Positions 61,332 to 64,000 of a DNA stretch of 64,000 nt are shown one piece after another. The position numbers and the translations under genes were made by a program. The stretch is from Paenibacillus gorillae (lineage in GTDB: Bacteria > Bacillota > Bacilli > Paenibacillales > Paenibacillaceae): positions 62,001-126,000 of the forward strand of contig NZ_CBVJ010000095.1 in assembly GCF_000513275.1 (NCBI RefSeq), given 5' to 3'. The notes under the pieces were generated by a model, which saw only the letters and a program-made list of their open reading frames with translations, searched no databases and was not told where the DNA came from. How positions within the stretch are numbered: position 1 is the first letter of the stretch; each line of letters begins with the position of its first letter.

Positions 61332-62378
61332 TTATTGTTGATAGTCAAGCGTCAAATCAGACAAATATTTTGCAATGCCATCGAGCTCTTGTTCTGTCAA
61401 GTCGACTTTAGGCATTTGGTTGCCAGGTTTGACAGCTTGAGGATCTTTAATCCAACGATGCAGGTTTTCTTCAACCGAACCTTCGTTGGAATATTTAGGA
61501 TCGTCGGTGTTGACAAGGATACCGCCTACAGTCTGACGACTGCCGATACCTGTCAAGTTAGGGAAAGCAGGACCGCCTTGATCGCCTACAGCATGGCAAG
61601 TCAAGCATTTGCTTACAAAAGCTTCTTTAACGGCAGGATCGCTAGGAAGAGCAACGGGTTCTTGCAGAGCTGCTGTCCAACGATCAAACGAAGACTCGTC
61701 CACCGATTTTACTTTAAAGTCCATCAGGCCGTGAGAAGGTCCGCAAAGCTCGGCACATTTGCCCAAGTAAACGCCTTCTTTTGGAGCTGAGAAGTACATA
61801 ATATTTACGTTCGCGCCAGGGTTTGTATCAATCTTGCCGGCAAGCGACGGAATCCAGAACGAGTGAAGCACGTCTGCCGATTTCGCTTCGATCGAGATTG
61901 TTTTGCCTGTAGGAATGATTAGTTCCTGCGCAGTTTTAATGCCAAGCTCCGGATATTCGAATTCCCACCAGTATTGGTGCGAAGTCACGATTACTTTAAC
62001 CGCATCCGGGTCCTTCGTGTAGTCCTTGGCTAAGTTAAATACCGATTGTACCGTCGGTACGCCAAGAATGATAAGCATAATAATTGGAATTACCGTCCAG
62101 ATAATTTCCAGCTTGTGGCTGCCTTCCACTTGCTTTGGAATCGTTTTGTCTCCGGGACGACGGCGGAAACGAATAATTACGTAGAAAGAAATCGCAAATA
62201 CGACTACAATCACGATCAACATGATTGAAATCGCCAGCTTCATCAGTCCGAATTGCTCTTGCGCTACAGGACCTTGGGGATTCAACGTGGACAAGTCACT
62301 TCGTCCGCACGCCGACAGCACCAGAACCATCAAGGCCAGAAGCGGCGCAAGCCGTTTTACAAACTGCCACCGATTCAT
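61332..62378 (-). CDS. ctaC: caa3 oxidase subunit II with fused cytochrome c
   Basis: A 348-residue lipoprotein-type subunit: signal with lipobox LSAC, two membrane helices (ISIMLIVIVVVFAISFYVII; IIWTVIPIIMLIILGVP), a cupredoxin domain with the dinuclear copper-A site (CAELCGPSHGLM and the distant His in VLHSFWIPSL), and a C-terminal cytochrome c domain (SKCLTCHAVGD, axial Met in NQMPKV). This caa3 type takes electrons through the bound cytochrome c. First gene of ctaCDEF. Confidence 0.95.
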   Translation of the reverse strand: MNRWQFVKRLAPLLALMVLVLSACGRSDLSTLNPQGPVAQEQFGLMKLAISIMLIVIVVVFAISFYVIIRFRRRPGDKTIPKQVEGSHKLEIIWTVIPIIMLIILGVPTVQSVFNLAKDYTKDPDAVKVIVTSHQYWWEFEYPELGIKTAQELIIPTGKTISIEAKSADVLHSFWIPSLAGKIDTNPGANVNIMYFSAPKEGVYLGKCAELCGPSHGLMDFKVKSVDESSFDRWTAALQEPVALPSDPAVKEAFVSKCLTCHAVGDQGGPAFPNLTGIGSRQTVGGILVNTDDPKYSNEGSVEENLHRWIKDPQAVKPGNQMPKVDLTEQELDGIAKYLSDLTLDYQQ

Positions 62379-62773
62379 TAATTAATCAACCCCACTTTTG
62401 ACGTTTTCGCAGCTGAAAAATTCGCATAATTAAGCGATAAACTGCGTGTTTTCACAGATGTTTTGACAACTCCTGCAACTTAAATCACTTTATTAAATAT
62501 AAAGTTGAAGCCCTTATTTGTCAATGTTCCACAGAGAGTTCACAAATTGTTCGCAAAGCTGTCAAAAACGTTCATTTTCAAGGCTTTTTTGCTTCTCGAA
62601 GGACTTGCTTTTATCGTTTTTGGCATCTCGCACAGCTGCCCGTACGTGATGTCAATTCCTATCCTACATTGTGCACCAAACCCATGGTCAATTATGTATG
62701 GACTTCAGAGCGTATATTTAATCGTTCCCTACAGAAGCTATTCCTATAACTGCCCGAATGGAGGCTGATTTCA
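62379..62773. promoter_or_regulatory. Divergent intergenic region between ctaC and the lipoprotein gene
   Basis: About 395 bases with AT-rich segments near 62490-62520 where the ctaC promoter is expected. I see no confident -35/-10 pair, cre or riboswitch. No gene was recognised. Confidence 0.3.
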
Positions 62774-63526
62774 ATGAACAAACACATTGCCGGAACTCTT
62801 GCCCTCACTCTGCTGCTGCTCGTCTCCCTAACGACTGCATGCGGCTATGAGAAGCGTATCCAGAACAGTGATCACGATTACGGCAGCCGTAAGGCAGGTG
62901 ATCCGAAGAACGCCCTTTCTGCCAAGATGTATGGATCAGGGGCAGGCAAAAACAATCTCAAGCAGCATGACAACGCCTTTTTCGAATACAGCAATACACT
63001 CTCTAACAAAGTGACCCAATTAAACGGTATTGGCACCGCCATCGTGATGCTTACGGATAAGAATGCCTATGTCGGACTTGCGCTGGACTGGACGGCTGTC
63101 GGTACGAAAAGTACGGGCCGCACCAATGAGCAGAGCAATGGCGATGCTGTGTACAATACGGATACAGGCAGCAACTATTGGGACAATCGGCAGTTGATTA
63201 CGCCTTACAACTCCTACTTCTCGGTCAACGATCATTCACAGCTTTCTCATGAGCTGAAACAGACGGTCGCTACGCGGGTCAGGGAATATGCTCCCACCGT
63301 TCAAGAGGTGCATATTTCGGCGAATATGGACTTTGTGAATCAGCTTAATGAATACGCCAAGCAAGCATGGATGAACCGCTCTCTTGTGCCTTGGACTGAA
63401 GACTTCAACAACCTGGTGAAGCATCAGTTTGCCGGCGGAGACAAGATGCCTTCGCAAATTATCGAGTATGAAAAAATGCGGGCAAAAAGCCGTCGCGGAG
63501 AGTCCATCATTCCCTATTCGCGATAG
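62774..63526 (+). CDS. YhcN/YlaJ-type lipoprotein
   Basis: A 250-residue lipoprotein (signal MNKHIAGTLALTLLLLVSL, lipobox LTTAC) with a central region (NGIGTAIVMLTDKNAYVGLAL; ATRVREYAPTVQEVHISANM) typical of YhcN/YlaJ-family proteins, associated with sporulation or germination in Bacillus. GGAGG is correctly spaced before the ATG. It stands alone, divergent from ctaC. Confidence 0.82.
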   Translation: MNKHIAGTLALTLLLLVSLTTACGYEKRIQNSDHDYGSRKAGDPKNALSAKMYGSGAGKNNLKQHDNAFFEYSNTLSNKVTQLNGIGTAIVMLTDKNAYVGLALDWTAVGTKSTGRTNEQSNGDAVYNTDTGSNYWDNRQLITPYNSYFSVNDHSQLSHELKQTVATRVREYAPTVQEVHISANMDFVNQLNEYAKQAWMNRSLVPWTEDFNNLVKHQFAGGDKMPSQIIEYEKMRAKSRRGESIIPYSR

Positions 63527-63640
63527 AAGAATTTGACGGCGGCGACAGGTTTTATGACAAAAAATTCAATTTTAAAAAAATCTCTTCCTATTATATAGCG
63601 TATATTTAGAATTAGCTTCATAACCGGTTCAGCTAGCTGC

Positions 63641-63693
63641 AAAAAGCTGTTTCTCTCAGGCCCGTTGTTAAAGGCCTTGGAAACAGCTTTTTT
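63641..63693. terminator. Bidirectional terminator
   Basis: AAAAGCTGTTTC and CAGGCC pair with GGCCTTG and GAAACAGCTTTT across a small loop, followed by a T run. It lies between convergent ends at 63526 and 63717. Confidence 0.8.
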
Positions 63694-63716
63694 CACTCTA
63701 TATTTACCCTCTCGCT

Positions 63717-64000
63717 TTAGGATGGCGGCGGATAGAAATGCATGGCCTCCTTCAGCTTATTAATAGCATCGCGGTAATCTATCTTATCATCCTCATTCAT
63801 CGCGAATCTCTCCAGCATATACAGCTCATCCTCGTACTGCTTCAACAGTTCAGCAATTTGATCCTTAGGCTTCGTTGACGGATTATGGGCTTTGCTTTCC
63901 GTACCGGTCTGGATGGCCAGCTGTCCTTGCGAATCAAGCTGAGCGAGAAAGACATCTTCCATCTTGACCCTTTGCTTCTCAAGCTGCCTTTTCAGCCAGT
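63717..64000 (-). CDS. DUF421-like C-terminal domain protein (partial, runs off right edge)
   Basis: The minus strand is open from the right edge to the stop at 63717 and reads WLKRQLEKQRVKMEDVFLAQ, then LDSQGQLAIQTG. That matches the C-terminal soluble part of YetF/DUF421 membrane proteins (helix followed by EDVFxAxxDSxG). An ATG at 63962 is inside the open frame and is probably not the true start. The second half is charged and hydrophilic. The remainder and the membrane part lie outside the window, so identity is tentative. Confidence 0.5.
   Translation of the reverse strand, partial: WLKRQLEKQRVKMEDVFLAQLDSQGQLAIQTGTESKAHNPSTKPKDQIAELLKQYEDELYMLERFAMNEDDKIDYRDAINKLKEAMHFYPPPS

Overview
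The window looks like a chromosomal segment of a Paenibacillus-type endospore-forming Firmicute. The evidence is an AraR-type GntR/LacI hybrid with araDBA, YesM/YesN-type two-component and YesS-type regulators beside CUT1 sugar importers that carry no ATPase of their own, a caa3 oxidase operon ctaCDEF with ctaG and a DUF420 gene, a YhcN/YlaJ-type lipoprotein, Shine-Dalgarno sites on nearly all genes, and frequent TTG/GTG starts. No rRNA, tRNA, CRISPR array, transposase or phage gene was recognised.

Layout. 1-2.0 kb: WYL regulator cut by the left edge, a zinc-ribbon microprotein and a P-loop kinase-like protein. 2.0-2.8 kb: repeat-rich spacer. 2.8-8.0 kb: araR, then an AraR-operator promoter and araDBA. 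8.1-9.8 kb: an alpha/beta hydrolase-SGNH esterase fusion with an apparent frameshift. 9.8-11 kb: a second repeat-rich spacer. 11-25.2 kb: an alpha-galactoside locus (DUF5107-TPR protein, AraC regulator, aldose epimerase, GH36 alpha-galactosidase, CUT1 importer, two-component system). 25.3-26.4 kb: a 236-bp tandem array of short palindromes. 27-33.3 kb: an operon for a UgpB/A/E-type importer, HAD phosphatase, Qac-type SMR exporter and metallophosphoesterase, divergent from a GbsR-type regulator. I infer that it may handle glycerophosphocholine. 33.4-36.9 kb: small genes, an aldo/keto reductase and an AraC regulator. 37-49.4 kb: a polysaccharide locus (six-hairpin glycosidase-like protein, beta-helix protein with CBM6 repeats and a decayed SLH tail, Lpl-type importer, YesS-type regulator). 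49.8-52.2 kb: a regulator and an MFS pump. 52.4-56.9 kb: YtrA-type GntR and Nat-type ABC genes. 57-62.4 kb: caa3 oxidase genes. The right edge has a lipoprotein gene and a truncated DUF421-like gene.

How it fits together. Most of the window is carbohydrate capture and catabolism: extracellular or cytosolic glycosidases release sugars, three importers take them up (they would need a shared MsmX-type ATPase encoded elsewhere), and AraR, AraC and YesN/YesS regulators control each module. Candidate operators, promoters, cre sites and terminators are visible for several units.

The stretch from about 36.9 to 52.4 kb is clearly more AT-rich than its flanks. Four genes need exactly one base removed from a run of A/T or of adjacent T and C to restore full-length products, so base-level quality at these runs should be treated with caution.
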